Assembly: GCA_036389695.1 (NCBI GenBank)
Contig: DASVWG010000432.1
Coordinates: forward strand, 1-13,573
Source: JALZHR01 sp036389695
Lineage (GTDB): Bacteria; Acidobacteriota; Blastocatellia; Pyrinomonadales; Pyrinomonadaceae
Reading direction: 5' to 3'
Length of the DNA: 13,573 nucleotides
Both the position numbers and the translations under genes were made by a program. The notes beneath the pieces are model-generated. The model was not told the origin of the DNA. It was given only the letters and a program-made list of their open reading frames with translations, and ran no database searches. Positions 13,246-13,573 of the stretch are shown here, one piece after another. The number at the start of each line of letters is the position of its first letter. Within the stretch, counting starts at the first letter, position 1.

Positions 13246-13573
13246 ATGCAACACAAATGGCTTAAATCCTTAGCGAATTTTAATATGTTGCAAGCCCAAG
13301 CTGAAGATAGTTGGGGTAAGCCGTTTTGGGAGTATTTTATTGAGCCTCAACTAGAGAATGCGCAAGGTAAGTACATATCAGTTCAGGATGTTATTCAGAA
13401 TACGTCAAGAGTAATTATACTTGGGGGGGCAGGAAGCGGTAAAACAACACTTCTTAGGTTTCTGGCAATACAACTCTCTAAATCATTTCTTCATAACAGA
13501 AAATCTAATCCTTGTCCTATTTTTATTCGCGGGCGAAATCTTGGAGCTACTAATGATGATTATTCATTTGGCA
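13246..13573 (+). CDS. Probable NACHT/STAND NTPase, N-terminal 109 codons (cut by window edge)
   Basis: The frame begins with ATG at 13246, directly after an in-frame TAA at 13240-13242, and is open to the window end. Residues 56-71 form a P-loop: VIILGGAGSGKTTLLRFLA with GGAGSGKTT at 60-68. A predicted strand PIFIRGRNL at 91-99 follows, as in NACHT-type NTPases, where a Pro plus hydrophobic strand precedes the next motif. The first ~55 residues are a short aromatic-rich region with FWEYFIEPQLE. STAND NTPases with NACHT modules are common in antiphage defence and sense infection through large C-terminal repeats, which lie outside the window. The Septu pair nearby fits a defence island. The Walker A is certain; the subclass (NACHT, NB-ARC or other P-loop NTPase) is inference. 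Confidence 0.7.
   Translation, partial: MQHKWLKSLANFNMLQAQAEDSWGKPFWEYFIEPQLENAQGKYISVQDVIQNTSRVIILGGAGSGKTTLLRFLAIQLSKSFLHNRKSNPCPIFIRGRNLGATNDDYSFG

Noticed and set aside
9020..13573. CRISPR array, tRNA or rRNA genes
   Set aside because: No regularly spaced repeats with unique spacers, and no cloverleaf or rRNA-like segment recognised in the window.

Overview
The window is a chromosomal segment with two contrasting halves. The left ~9 kb (1-9019) has moderate GC and is almost wholly coding on the minus strand. The right ~4.5 kb is clearly more AT-rich, has more intergenic space, and carries genes mainly on the plus strand. The organism cannot be named with confidence. The Rrf2-regulated SufBCDS pathway, the Uma2-family protein and the codon style would fit an environmental bacterium such as an Acidobacteriota (Blastocatellia-type) lineage, but that is inference.

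Left half, read in the direction of transcription (9019 down to 1): an Rrf2/IscR-type regulator, sufB, then seven tightly packed non-Suf genes (a secreted protein of unknown function, a RidA-family deaminase, a small PnuC-like membrane protein, a cupin, a PhzF-family protein, a DJ-1/PfpI-family protein and a zinc-ribbon protein), then sufC and sufD. These are followed by a Uma2-family nuclease-like protein, a small protein of unknown function, a ribbon-helix-helix antitoxin with a MazF/PemK-type toxin, and the first 43 codons of sufS. All run the same way with short gaps or overlaps. They look like one long iron-sulfur assembly transcript into which metabolic/damage-control genes (between sufB and sufC) and a toxin-antitoxin pair (between sufD and sufS) have been placed.

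The boundary (9020-9377) is non-coding. It holds a candidate promoter and palindrome for the Rrf2 gene and a 21-bp-period direct repeat. Next is a small XRE-type regulator on the minus strand. Just upstream of it is a near-consensus promoter pointing the other way, with a perfect palindrome between its -35 and -10 boxes, but no intact gene follows.

The right part (10124-13573) looks like a partly decayed antiphage defence island. It contains a start-less TIR-domain fragment on the minus strand, an ATPase/HNH-nuclease pair overlapping by 4 bp that matches the Septu (PtuA/PtuB) architecture and appears intact, an IS256-family transposase fragment flanked by 12-bp direct repeats, and the first 109 codons of a P-loop protein that looks like a NACHT/STAND NTPase, cut off by the window edge.

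Functional reading: SufB, SufC and SufD form the Fe-S scaffold and SufS supplies sulfur, with the Rrf2 protein as the probable Fe-S-responsive regulator. The right side combines DNA-targeting defence (PtuAB) with probable NTPase-sensor and NAD-targeting TIR modules, the latter no longer complete.
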